Positions 1 to 9,818 of a DNA stretch of 56,873 nt are shown in pieces. The notes below the pieces were generated by a model that was not told the origin of the DNA, did no database searches, and worked only from the letters and a program-made list of their open reading frames with translations. Each line of letters starts with the position of its first letter. The first letter of the stretch is position 1. Origin of the DNA: an uncultured Lachnospiraceae bacterium (GTDB lineage: Bacteria > Bacillota > Clostridia > Lachnospirales > Lachnospiraceae); the NCBI GenBank assembly GCA_937950565.1, contig CALFCS010000170.1:1-56873 (forward strand), read 5' to 3'. Made by a program: the position numbers and the translations under genes.

Positions 1-3000
1 AAGAAGAATGAAAGTGAGACGCATGCGCAGAATCTGGTATCGTCTATATATGAACATAAGGCGGCCGCCCAGATGTATCTGAACACAGGAACGGTTGCGA
101 GCTGTGTTGTGGATGATGTGAATAATATAAAGGATGGAGATATCAGGGAAGCTTATTCGCAATGGGGAGGTTCTTCATTTTCAGAGAGGGATTATACGAA
201 TAGCGCTAAGTATTTTCAGGCGGATGATAATACGGTGGTTGTGAACTATGTATATCTTTATAACGATTCGGCGGAGCCTATACGGCTGGACGATTATGAA
301 TTGCAGGTTGCGCTTCCGAGAGGATTTACCTGGCTGGGGTTCGTGTCGCCGTGTACGGTGGGCAGTACGGGCTCGTTATCCTACCGGGGATACAAAAGGC
401 CGCAAAGCGGATGTTATGTGAGCGATTATTTTGGTACGGATAATCTCAGGGTAAATAATACAAGAAATAATTCTCCGTTTGCATTTAATGGCAGTCGTTC
501 ATCGGATAACAGCGCTTATTATAACGGATATGAAAGCCGCTTTTCGGAAACACAAAGCCAATTTCCTGCAAAGAGCAGTAATTTTAGCTATACGGATTAT
601 GTGAACGCAGGAATCAGCTTCTCCTTATATTCCAGCAGCAATGAGTTGTATACAATACGGAGTAATAACTGGAGTCCGGAGATCAGGCCATACAGCGGCG
701 TTGTATTTATGTATGCGGCAAAGGCAGATGCCGCCACAGTCCGTTCCTTCTATACGGGCAAGAGCGAGGGCAGCTATAATGCGGCGGCAACCTTCCGGGC
801 GGCGGTACGCCGTACCTATAATAATAAATACAGCCATGGTGTGTCCAGTGCTTATATGCCGCAGATATCTCCGGTCATCCGTCCGCAGGACAACTATAGT
901 ACAACGCAGTATAGTTCGGGTTCCCGGCAGTATGTTTCGAATGATGGGAATGCGAATACCTATCTGGAGCATCAGCTGGACAGATGTTATCCGGCATCTT
1001 CAAGCGCTCTGTACTGGGGAACTTCCGCTTCCAGCGGAAAAGGCGGAGTTCCTTATTATATGTGGTCTTATGTGAATCTGTCTATGAATGCAGATCAGAC
1101 GAAGGTCAGCGTGAAGAAAAGTGTTGTGAAGAACAGTGGACAGGAGTCAGAGGATCAGTATAGCAATGATGCGGAAAACAGGAAAACGCAGAAATGGGGC
1201 GGACCGCTTAACTGCGGCTATCATACAGACTATGACGACTATCAGTGGTACTATCCGCTGCATGACGGTATTCATCGCACCGTTGACGGCACTGTAACAT
1301 GGAAAATGACAGTCACGAATGAGGGATACAACGGGTATTACGGACCAGTGCAGCCGGGGATGGCGTCAAATTATGGAGCAGTGAATTATTCAACGCTTGT
1401 TGATACGGTTGACAGTCCATATCATTTGAAAGAAATAGCGGTACCGGTATTGAATTATCTGAAGCAGGAAGGAGAAAATTATACTGCCGGCCCGACTTAT
1501 AAATGGGTATATTATGAAATTCCAGACAGCAATCCGGAGAATCCTCAGGAAATGACGGATGAAGGCTGGAGGTATCATCCGGAGGCGGACTGCTACACGT
1601 TTGAGGCTCTCGGCAGAAGCAAGAATGAGATGTTTGATACATTGGAGCTGGCTACGTATAGCGGCATGGCAATTCCTGTGCGGGTTACGCTGCGGCGTCT
1701 GGCGGATAAGAGCATCGGATATGGTTATGATGTGGATCAGCCTGGCGGAAATCAGAACAAAGCGGCATACCAGTATGTTATTGAGTTCCTGGATCAAATA
1801 TCCGGATTTCAGCCATTGTTAGCGACGAGGGATAAGGAAAGCAAAACGACGCCTTGTTCCATGGATTTTTATCTTACCTTTTCAACGGATGATTCGATTG
1901 AGACGAATTACAATTCCTTTGCATTGGCGTTTCCAGATACAAATATCGGTACGGTCAATGACTATGTGGAGTCTGCGACAGGAAGAAAGATGCCGGCGGA
2001 ACAGACGCATAATGGAGCCGGTATTCTCAGTAATGGTGAAGAAACATCTGTATACAAGGCAGAGGCTGAAGACATAGCGGAAGCGGCAGATAGTAGAGAC
2101 ATAGCGGAAGCGGCAGATGCCGGAGACACTGGAGATAATGCAGAAGCGGCAGATGCCGGAGACACCGGAGATAATGCAGAAGCGGCGGATACCGGAGATA
2201 CCGCAGAAATTACGGGAAATGCACAGACTGGAATCATGCTGCTGTCCTATATCGGAGGCGGTACATCGGATAAGGATAAGGGGTATGCGGTTATTCCGTC
2301 AAATGCGGTTATTGTTGAACACAGTGACTGGACGGATACTTCCTATACGGACGGTGAGAAGACAATCAGCATTCTTGATAAGGACGGGGAAACAGTATCC
2401 TCTGTAAATAACAGAGCCGATGGGAACATGGTTCTTCCGGCAAAGGTAGTCAAAGGGGATAAGATTCATTCCACGCTGAAGGTGGAAAGTATCCTGCGTG
2501 AGTCGGAAAACTACTCGGATTTCCATGACCTGGTCATTTATGATACATATGGAGTGAAGGAAACAGAGCCTGTGAAATGTGGATATACGGTAGACCTCTC
2601 GACGATTGTGGTACAGCAGTGCCTGAGCGCGGATATTGCGAAAAACCAGGCAGAGGATCTGAACTCTACGCAGAAAGGATTCCATGCGTCCAGACTGGTT
2701 CTGGGAACAGATTATGATATTTACTATACAGAGACGCCACTTGTAACAAAAGAGCATCATCCGATCAGTCCGGTCAATACATTGACTTATGCGGCAGATC
2801 TGGAGAATCTGGAGGCGGATACTACACAGTGGATCAAATATGACCCGGAACAGAAGCAGACCGGAGAGAATGCAAAAGCATTTAAGATTGTAATGCGCAG
2901 TGATGGCGCCGCAGGAAAGATTTATAATGGAAAGATAGATTCTGCACATAGTGACTGGATGAATTATGAGGTCTATGTAGATTATGATGCGACCGTGGCA

Positions 3001-6000
3001 GTAAATGTAAAGCAGGGGGATACTTACCCGAACGTACTTGCATGGACGGCATCTGTCCAGGATAAAGATAACCCGGAGAAAGTAAAGCAGATCCGGGAAG
3101 ATACGACTGCTATGTACGTAGAAGCGATAGACGGAAAGATTCCATCCTTTATAAAGAAGGTAACGGATGAATCCGGGAAAGACATATCAAAAGAGACAAA
3201 GCAAACCTTTACGTATATGATTGTACGGACGAACAGCACGAGCAGCTGGCTTTCGGAGCTGAAAAAAGAAAATGTGACAGGAGTGGCTCTGGCTGTAGTC
3301 CCGGCAGGGGAGAAGGTGACGTTGGATGATAAGAATCTCCGGGTTGTTTATAATACATACCAGGAGGGAGATGACACAGCGGAAACCTTCTGGAAGCAGA
3401 CCAGTTATTATTATTATGTTATAGAGCTGGACAGCAAAGGATATCTGGATAAGGGAGTGAACCTCCAGTCGATGTCCGGAGTCGGTGACTCTGGTACGAG
3501 GACAATGAAGCTCAATCTGGCAGAAATCGAAACGACGGATGAGACGGCAAATCAGTTCTTTGACGATCAGAACGAAGCAAAAACGGCGCGTTTTTATCTG
3601 GAAAAAGATGTAGTGACATGGTATGCAGAGCTGGTTGGAACGAACCAGTATCAGGCTCCGCAGCTTATGCTGAAGAAAACCGATACAGAGGGCAATACGA
3701 TCTGGAATGAAGTGAGCTTCCAGATGACAGATTCTGCAGGCGGGATAATCCGATTTGAACCTGCAGAAAATGGCTATGTATATACAGAGGATGCAGACAG
3801 CCAGACAGCAGTCGATACACTTACATTTTCTGGACGGACGGTCATTGACGGTCTGCCACAGGGAACCTATACATTGACCGAGACTGCACCGCCACAGGGG
3901 TATCTGGCCGGCGAAGCGGTTGAAGTTCAGGTTGATGCGGGAATGGATAATGCGGCCTGCACCATTAGTATCAAAAATGAAGAGGATCCGAAACAGCATA
4001 CGGGAACATTTAAGCTTGTAAAAACAGACTATAAGAGTAAAGAGGCGGTTACCGGACGCACTGCCGGTTTCCAGATTTATAAGAGCAGGGAAGCAGATGC
4101 ACAGCCGCTTGGATTCCTTGCGGCAGAGGATACAGAAGGAAATGTAACGCCCGGACGGTATGCATATGAAACAGAGGCCGGAAAGGAATTACAGACAAAA
4201 GTATTTACGGATGCGCAGACCGGAGAACTGGAGATTAGCGGACTGCCTTATGGTACTTATTATCTGGTAGAGACAGACGCGCCGGAAGGGTATATGGCGG
4301 CACATGCTGCGCTTGAAGATGCAATGGAATTTACAGTTGCAAGAGAGGCGGCCATCTTCCGCTGTCAGTTTGAAAACGAGTATGTAGAGGCAGAGGTATC
4401 TGTTAAAAAGGTGGATGAGGAAGGAAATGCGATTACGGGGAATCCGGCGGCATTCCAGCTTCAGACAGTGGATGGTATACCGGTAGCTTTTGAAGGAAGC
4501 AGCGGTGCTTATGAGTATAAGACAGGCGGAACGGTAACAGAACTTCTGACTTCTGCAAAGGATGGTACGTTGACGCTGACGAAACTGCCGAAGGGTAGTT
4601 ACAGTCTGGTGGAGACAATGGCTCCAAAGGGATATGCCGTTTCAGAGGCAAAGAATCTTGTCATAGAAAATAATGACAAGCAGACAATCCGGGTTGAAGA
4701 TAAGACTGCGCCGGCGGCGATTCGGATTGAAAAAAGATGGCAGCTTGAAAACGGAAGAAAAACTTATCCGCTGTCAGGCGTCTCATTTGTCCTTTATATG
4801 GAGGATAAGGACGGAGCGGCGGCAGAGGAGATAGCCCGCGGGGTTACGGATGCCGGAGGCAGTGTTGTAATTGCCGATGAATTAGACTGGAAAAAGAAAT
4901 ATTATTTATATGAGGAGCTTCCGGAAGGATATTCAAGGACAGGTGATATGAAGGTTCTGTACAAGAATGACCAGACTGGTGATATTGACCTTTCTGTTAC
5001 GGAAGCGACGGAAGGTTATACAGCGCTGGAATGCATCGAGGTCGATATTGCAAAACATATCATGGATAAGAACAGCGACGGACAGGATGTATGTACCTTT
5101 GAGGATGGAGTCTGGGTATTCCGGGCGGATGTCCTGAATATTAAAAATATGATTTATGGAGGACTGTATGCATCTACTTCCTACAAGACGATCAGCAATG
5201 CGAAGTCTGCGGAAAAGTATGACGCTCTGGAACCGGAGGTAGGATACAGCTACTTCCATACACCGGAGGATTATCTGGCAGGAAATTATAATTATGTCCA
5301 TGCCATAAAGAATGGCGATATTGTGACCTATACGCTGAATATCTCAAATGTAAGTGATTATGAGTTTGCAGATCTGGTACTGATTGACCGTATGCCGGAA
5401 CCAGATGATACAGGTGTTGTCAATCTGGATGAAAAGCGTGGATCAGAATTTACGGTAGGAAATGTAAAGGATGATATGCACGTGGCGGTTGACGGCAAGG
5501 AGATACCAAAGGAGCAATATACAGTAGAATTTTCAGATAAGGTGCAATATACAGACAGTGATTTTGATGGAACCGGGGAATGGAAGATGGAGCCGGAAGA
5601 TGCGGGAACAAAATCTTTCCGCGTTGTATTTGCAGAGGATTTTCGGTTATATCCGGGCTCTACGGTTGTAGTTACCTTTGACGGTGCGGTCAAAGCAGAC
5701 GCTAAGCCAGGAGAGATTGCATGGAATAACTTTGCATACCGTTACCGTGCGTTTGACGATCAGGAATCAGGAACAAAGAAAACACAGAAGAATGTTGTGG
5801 TAAAAGAGGCGGAGAAAGGAAAGGTATTGACGCCGGAGCCTCCGAAGGTTGGCGTTATGATCACAGAGAAAGAATTTACCGCGACGAAAAAATGGGAGGA
5901 TACGGTAGACGGTATAGAGGATAAGCTTGGTTTCCGGCCGGATGCGCTTAAGCTTAAGCTCCAGATTCAGGATGCAGACGGAAATCTTACGGATACGGAG

Positions 6001-6777
6001 GTGGAAAATTCGGAGGTGACGCTCCGGGTGACAGAAAATCAAGGCGTGGAAAGCATTCATGCAGAGGCAGGAGAACATGCAAATATTGTGGCAGAACTCG
6101 GGCAGGATGGAAGCTGGAAGTGTAGCTGGAAGGGTCTGCCTGCTCTGGATGATGGATTCAGTTATACAGTAGAAGAAGCAGAAGCGCAGGAGGGAGACCT
6201 CGACAATTATATTTCATCTGTACACGTGGCGGATGATGGGAACAGTGCAGAGATTGTGAACACGTTAAAGCTTGGAAAAATCCGGCTTCTGAAAAAGAAG
6301 GATACGGAAGAGGCAGGAGTTCCGGGAGCAGTCTTTACCATTGAAAAGGGAGTGAAAGACAGTACGACAGGAATAATGAACTGGACTTTGATGGAAAATG
6401 GTACTTACACAACGGATGCAGATGGACAGATTGAGATTGAAAATCTGCCAAAGGGCAGCTACCGGATTACAGAGACAAAGACGCAGGAAGGGCTTTCTCT
6501 TCTGAAAGAGCCGCTGATTGTGGAATTGCCGCTTCACTATACTGCCAAAGAAGTAGAGGAAAAAGGGCTGGACACAACCGGAGACAATGTAGTCCGGGTC
6601 GGAGACGATTATTACTATTATGAGCTGACCTATACGATTACCAATACGGCGAAGCTTACAGTACCGGATACAGGCGGCAGGCCTGGTACGGTATGGCCGA
6701 CGGCGGCTGCCGGAGTGATAATGCTTGCCGGGGCGTGGATGGTACTGCGCCGCCGGAGGCAGGAGATTTCTTCTTGA
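1..6777 (+). CDS. Ancillary/tip pilin, LPXTG-type adhesin with Cna-B (SpaA) domains, 5' partial
   Basis: The reading frame is open from base 1, so the true start lies upstream; about 2258 residues are visible. The N-terminal half is Tyr/Ser/Asn-rich and unrecognised. From about residue 1215 there are repeated SpaA/Cna-B-like domains with E-box motifs (YTLTETAPPQGY, YYLVETDAPEGY, YSLVETMAPKGY), which in this family form intramolecular isopeptide bonds. The C terminus has the sorting signal VPDTG (about residue 2221), a hydrophobic helix and an RRRR tail, so the protein should be attached by a sortase. A low-complexity Ala/Glu/Asp linker is encoded by a tandem repeat near 2.1 kb. It precedes the backbone pilin gene by 87 bases with no clear terminator, which fits the tip-backbone-sortase order of Gram-positive pilus operons. 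The tip role is inferred from size and gene order. Confidence 0.85.
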   Translation, partial: KKNESETHAQNLVSSIYEHKAAAQMYLNTGTVASCVVDDVNNIKDGDIREAYSQWGGSSFSERDYTNSAKYFQADDNTVVVNYVYLYNDSAEPIRLDDYELQVALPRGFTWLGFVSPCTVGSTGSLSYRGYKRPQSGCYVSDYFGTDNLRVNNTRNNSPFAFNGSRSSDNSAYYNGYESRFSETQSQFPAKSSNFSYTDYVNAGISFSLYSSSNELYTIRSNNWSPEIRPYSGVVFMYAAKADAATVRSFYTGKSEGSYNAAATFRAAVRRTYNNKYSHGVSSAYMPQISPVIRPQDNYSTTQYSSGSRQYVSNDGNANTYLEHQLDRCYPASSSALYWGTSASSGKGGVPYYMWSYVNLSMNADQTKVSVKKSVVKNSGQESEDQYSNDAENRKTQKWGGPLNCGYHTDYDDYQWYYPLHDGIHRTVDGTVTWKMTVTNEGYNGYYGPVQPGMASNYGAVNYSTLVDTVDSPYHLKEIAVPVLNYLKQEGENYTAGPTYKWVYYEIPDSNPENPQEMTDEGWRYHPEADCYTFEALGRSKNEMFDTLELATYSGMAIPVRVTLRRLADKSIGYGYDVDQPGGNQNKAAYQYVIEFLDQISGFQPLLATRDKESKTTPCSMDFYLTFSTDDSIETNYNSFALAFPDTNIGTVNDYVESATGRKMPAEQTHNGAGILSNGEETSVYKAEAEDIAEAADSRDIAEAADAGDTGDNAEAADAGDTGDNAEAADTGDTAEITGNAQTGIMLLSYIGGGTSDKDKGYAVIPSNAVIVEHSDWTDTSYTDGEKTISILDKDGETVSSVNNRADGNMVLPAKVVKGDKIHSTLKVESILRESENYSDFHDLVIYDTYGVKETEPVKCGYTVDLSTIVVQQCLSADIAKNQAEDLNSTQKGFHASRLVLGTDYDIYYTETPLVTKEHHPISPVNTLTYAADLENLEADTTQWIKYDPEQKQTGENAKAFKIVMRSDGAAGKIYNGKIDSAHSDWMNYEVYVDYDATVAVNVKQGDTYPNVLAWTASVQDKDNPEKVKQIREDTTAMYVEAIDGKIPSFIKKVTDESGKDISKETKQTFTYMIVRTNSTSSWLSELKKENVTGVALAVVPAGEKVTLDDKNLRVVYNTYQEGDDTAETFWKQTSYYYYVIELDSKGYLDKGVNLQSMSGVGDSGTRTMKLNLAEIETTDETANQFFDDQNEAKTARFYLEKDVVTWYAELVGTNQYQAPQLMLKKTDTEGNTIWNEVSFQMTDSAGGIIRFEPAENGYVYTEDADSQTAVDTLTFSGRTVIDGLPQGTYTLTETAPPQGYLAGEAVEVQVDAGMDNAACTISIKNEEDPKQHTGTFKLVKTDYKSKEAVTGRTAGFQIYKSREADAQPLGFLAAEDTEGNVTPGRYAYETEAGKELQTKVFTDAQTGELEISGLPYGTYYLVETDAPEGYMAAHAALEDAMEFTVAREAAIFRCQFENEYVEAEVSVKKVDEEGNAITGNPAAFQLQTVDGIPVAFEGSSGAYEYKTGGTVTELLTSAKDGTLTLTKLPKGSYSLVETMAPKGYAVSEAKNLVIENNDKQTIRVEDKTAPAAIRIEKRWQLENGRKTYPLSGVSFVLYMEDKDGAAAEEIARGVTDAGGSVVIADELDWKKKYYLYEELPEGYSRTGDMKVLYKNDQTGDIDLSVTEATEGYTALECIEVDIAKHIMDKNSDGQDVCTFEDGVWVFRADVLNIKNMIYGGLYASTSYKTISNAKSAEKYDALEPEVGYSYFHTPEDYLAGNYNYVHAIKNGDIVTYTLNISNVSDYEFADLVLIDRMPEPDDTGVVNLDEKRGSEFTVGNVKDDMHVAVDGKEIPKEQYTVEFSDKVQYTDSDFDGTGEWKMEPEDAGTKSFRVVFAEDFRLYPGSTVVVTFDGAVKADAKPGEIAWNNFAYRYRAFDDQESGTKKTQKNVVVKEAEKGKVLTPEPPKVGVMITEKEFTATKKWEDTVDGIEDKLGFRPDALKLKLQIQDADGNLTDTEVENSEVTLRVTENQGVESIHAEAGEHANIVAELGQDGSWKCSWKGLPALDDGFSYTVEEAEAQEGDLDNYISSVHVADDGNSAEIVNTLKLGKIRLLKKKDTEEAGVPGAVFTIEKGVKDSTTGIMNWTLMENGTYTTDADGQIEIENLPKGSYRITETKTQEGLSLLKEPLIVELPLHYTAKEVEEKGLDTTGDNVVRVGDDYYYYELTYTITNTAKLTVPDTGGRPGTVWPTAAAGVIMLAGAWMVLRRRRQEISS
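2077..2211 (+). repeat. 36-bp coding tandem repeat (AEAADAGDTGDN linker)
   Basis: Near-identical units start at 2104, 2140 and 2176 with a period of 36 bases, preceded by a shorter 27-base unit at 2077. All lengths are multiples of three, so copy-number change would lengthen or shorten an acidic linker without breaking the frame. Confidence 0.8.
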
Positions 6778-6864
6778 TTATTTCCAGCGGATGCCGGGAA
6801 TATGAAAATAAATGTTGATTGAAAGCAAAAACAGATCCAAATATCAGGTCGGAAAGGGGAAAAT

Positions 6865-8886
6865 ATGAGAAGAAGTAACAGATTAAAAAGACTCGGAGCC
6901 TGCGCGCTGGCGGTGGTTCTTACTATGGGAATGGGAATGGCGGCATTTGCGGCGCCGGAAGAAGATGCGAAGGCATCAGAGGAGATTGTTGACAGCACAA
7001 AGACGGGTTCTCTGACGATTTATAAGTATGATTATCAGGCCGCGTCTAAAGCAGGAAAGCTTACGGCCGGAGAGGGCGGCAATTATAAGGAAGGTACCGG
7101 GGAAAAGGACAGCGCTTTTGAAACAGCCATGGATGGGTATGGAATCCAGGGCGTTCAGTTTCAGGCTGTGAAGGTTGCAGAGCCGAAGACATATACCAGT
7201 CCTGCATCAAGTGAAGGTGCTGCTGTTGTAAATGCCGGTGTGCAGGTTGTATATTCTGTGGAAACCGGACTTGCAGGGATTATTGGTCTGGCCGATGCTG
7301 ATGCAGTTACTGTAGATGGTGTGAAATGCTGGAGTAGTACACAGATTAATGAGGCGGTTGGAGCAAGGATTGCAGAAAGCGGAGACAGCACAGCAGTGAA
7401 AAACAGCCTGGAGGCATATGCTACGGCGGCAGATACATCTTATCTGCTGAATGAAACGGATAAAGATGGTATGACGGCGCAGACAGATATGCCGGTTGGA
7501 CTTTATGTTGTAATTGAGACGAAAGTGCCGGATCAGGTTATGACAACGACAGACCCATTCTTCGTATCCATTCCTTCTACTACGGCGGATGGTGAAAAGT
7601 GGAATTATGATATTGTTGTTTACCCAAAGAACCAGACGGATTACCCGGAGCTTGTGAAGAAGCTCCGCGAGCATCAGAAGGACAATTCGGAAAACGAGTA
7701 TACCGATACGGTCAGCGCTTCTATCGGTGATGTGATTGATTATCGTATTGTATCAAAGCTTCCGAAGATCTCTTCTACAGCTACTTATCTGACAAAGTAT
7801 ACTTATGTGGATACTTTATCAGAGGGACAGAATTTCAACGGGGATCTTAAGATTGACTTTTATCAGGACAAAGAAGCGGCCAGTGCAACAGCGGCTTCCC
7901 TGAAAGAGCCGGATGTATCCTTTGAAAAAGATACGGATTATACTGTGAAAGTAAATGGAATGGAAATCACGATTGAGATGACCGAAGAGGGTCTGAAAAA
8001 AATCAATGAAGGCGCGGCGGCTTCGGATAATCTTACGGCAGGGAATAATGGAAAATACAGTTATATGGTAGTTTCTTATTCCGCAGTGTTGAATGAAAAG
8101 GCGGTTCTTGGTGATCTTGGCAATGAAAATGATGTGAAGCTGACTTTTAGCCGTACCAATGATACATATTCGGAGACGCTTGAGGATAAGACAGTTGTTT
8201 ACTCCTTTGGTCTTGATCTTCTGAAGAAATCAAAGGGGACAAAAGCATTTGATGCGACAAAAGTACAGTTTACATTATATAACCAGAATACCAATGAGAA
8301 AGAGAATGGATATTACGTAACGGCGAGACAGGTTGCCGATGCTCCAGGACATTATATGGTAACCGGACAGGCGGCGAAGGCGGGCAGCGCTCCGACGCAG
8401 GATGACGGAAATACCATATTTTCTCCGGACAAGGATGGAAAACTGTATATAGAAGGAATTGAGGCAGATACCTATCAGATGACAGAAATCCGTACATGCG
8501 ACGGTTATTCGCTTCTGAAAGAACCGGTTACGTTTGTCATTAACAGTAAGGAAGAGAAGATTTCTCCGACAACGCTTGGATATGAAGGAAATGACGGACA
8601 GGGCAATACGGTAGGAAATGTAGACAAGGCGGTTGTAGAAGTTCCGGTAAGCGGTAAGGAGAGCAGCAGTGCATCTGTAAATGGACAGAAGGCTGGCATG
8701 GATAAGGATGGCTCCATAACAGGAACATCTGAGAATGCAGAGGTTGTGCTTGAGGTTACGAATACACAGGGCTTCAACCTTCCAAAGACGGGTGGCGCAG
8801 GTATTTGGGCGCTTACTATCGCAGGCGTCCTGGCGGGAGCGCTTGGCGTATATTTCCTGTGGCCGAAAAAAAGAAAAAATGATTAA
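6865..8886 (+). CDS. Major (backbone) pilin, isopeptide-forming fimbrial protein
   Basis: A 673-residue SpaH/EbpB-like fimbrial backbone subunit. The N terminus has a Sec signal peptide (basic start, hydrophobic core, AFA-AP cleavage region near residue 30). The pilin motif YPKN is at residues 253-256; in this family its Lys (K255 here) is joined by a class C sortase to the threonine of the next subunit. An E-box-like TEIRTCDGY lies in the C-terminal domain. The sorting signal LPKTG (639-643) is followed by a membrane helix and a KKRK tail. A GGAAAGGGG ribosome site precedes the ATG. The gene sits between the ancillary pilin and two sortases and is followed by a terminator hairpin, which would give more backbone than sortase mRNA. 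The family call is firm; the adhesive target is unknown. Confidence 0.93.
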   Translation: MRRSNRLKRLGACALAVVLTMGMGMAAFAAPEEDAKASEEIVDSTKTGSLTIYKYDYQAASKAGKLTAGEGGNYKEGTGEKDSAFETAMDGYGIQGVQFQAVKVAEPKTYTSPASSEGAAVVNAGVQVVYSVETGLAGIIGLADADAVTVDGVKCWSSTQINEAVGARIAESGDSTAVKNSLEAYATAADTSYLLNETDKDGMTAQTDMPVGLYVVIETKVPDQVMTTTDPFFVSIPSTTADGEKWNYDIVVYPKNQTDYPELVKKLREHQKDNSENEYTDTVSASIGDVIDYRIVSKLPKISSTATYLTKYTYVDTLSEGQNFNGDLKIDFYQDKEAASATAASLKEPDVSFEKDTDYTVKVNGMEITIEMTEEGLKKINEGAAASDNLTAGNNGKYSYMVVSYSAVLNEKAVLGDLGNENDVKLTFSRTNDTYSETLEDKTVVYSFGLDLLKKSKGTKAFDATKVQFTLYNQNTNEKENGYYVTARQVADAPGHYMVTGQAAKAGSAPTQDDGNTIFSPDKDGKLYIEGIEADTYQMTEIRTCDGYSLLKEPVTFVINSKEEKISPTTLGYEGNDGQGNTVGNVDKAVVEVPVSGKESSSASVNGQKAGMDKDGSITGTSENAEVVLEVTNTQGFNLPKTGGAGIWALTIAGVLAGALGVYFLWPKKRKND

Positions 8887-8906
8887 GAATGTATAAGGTA
8901 TAATAA

Positions 8907-8944
8907 GGCCGGGCGGCAGTATCGGACTGCTACCCGGTTTTTTG
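8907..8944 (+). terminator. Intercistronic terminator between pilin and sortases
   Basis: A GC-rich stem (CCGGG-GGCAG pairing with CTGC-CCCGG around a TATCGGA loop) is followed by a run of six T. It lies just 14 bases before the sortase ATG, so sortase expression probably depends on readthrough. Confidence 0.8.
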
Positions 8945-8957
8945 TTGATGGTGGAAT

Positions 8958-9818
8958 ATGAAGAAGAAAAGAATTGTGTCGGTATTACCCGCAATATTTC
9001 TTGTGCTTATGGGCGCTGCATTTTTACTATATCCGTTTATTAGTAATTATTTAAATAACAGGAATGCAGGTGCACAGATTGAGAGTTATGTACAGAAGAC
9101 AGAAGAGACAGATGGCGCCGGGACGGAGGAATTATTCCGCCAGGCAGAAGAATATAACAAACAGCTTTTTGAAGGGCATATCCAGCTTACAGACCCCTTT
9201 GACCCAGATGCGGTAAGGGTATATACGGAAAACTATGAGCGCCAGCTTGCGGTGGATGACAGCGGGATTATGGCATATGTTGAGATTCCGTCGATTGACG
9301 TATATCTTCCGGTCTGTCATGGAACCGGCGATGATGTGCTGCAGACTGCGGTGGGACATTTGGAGGGGAGTTCTCTTCCGGTAGGTGGCGGGAGTACACA
9401 CTGTGTTTTATCCGGCCATACGGGGCTTCGCAATGCCAGGCTTTTTACAGATCTGACAGAAGTTGAGGAAGGGGATTATTTCTTTGTTCATGTGCTGGAT
9501 AAAGAGCTGGCCTATCAGGTAGACCAGATTTGTGTGACAGAGCCGGATGATGTTTCTGAGCTGATGATTAGGCGGGATATGGATTATGTAACGCTGGTTA
9601 CCTGTACCCCTTATGGAATTAACAGCCATAGGCTTCTGGTGCGCGGAGTGCGCACAGATTATGAACGGGCGAGGTCCAAGACAGATAAGGCTCCTGCTTT
9701 TCAGGATTGGGATTCTCAATGGATGAAGCAGTATCGGCAGGCGCTTCTGACAGGCTTTGGAATTCTGCTCGTCATAGTCTTCATTTCAAAAATTATCCGG
9801 CGCGGAGGGAAAAAATGA
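8958..9818 (+). CDS. srtC: Class C (pilin-polymerising) sortase
   Basis: A 286-residue transpeptidase that joins pilin subunits. It has an N-terminal membrane helix (about residues 8-28) and a C-terminal one (about 258-278), the two-anchor layout usual for class C sortases. A DPF lid motif in QLTDPFDPD precedes the catalytic domain. The catalytic His is in LSGHTGL (H154), Cys in TLVTC (C216) and Arg in HRLLVRG; the TLVTCTPYGIN...HRLLVRG signature is characteristic of class C. Its stop overlaps the start of the next sortase gene (ATGA), so the two are translationally coupled. Substrates are most likely the two pilins upstream. Confidence 0.93.
   Translation: MKKKRIVSVLPAIFLVLMGAAFLLYPFISNYLNNRNAGAQIESYVQKTEETDGAGTEELFRQAEEYNKQLFEGHIQLTDPFDPDAVRVYTENYERQLAVDDSGIMAYVEIPSIDVYLPVCHGTGDDVLQTAVGHLEGSSLPVGGGSTHCVLSGHTGLRNARLFTDLTEVEEGDYFFVHVLDKELAYQVDQICVTEPDDVSELMIRRDMDYVTLVTCTPYGINSHRLLVRGVRTDYERARSKTDKAPAFQDWDSQWMKQYRQALLTGFGILLVIVFISKIIRRGGKK

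Noticed and set aside
2299..2949. Long antisense open frames within the pilin and SLH genes
   Set aside because: They lie opposite well-supported coding sequence, have no ribosome sites, and their proteins are Cys/Arg/Leu-rich without recognisable domains.
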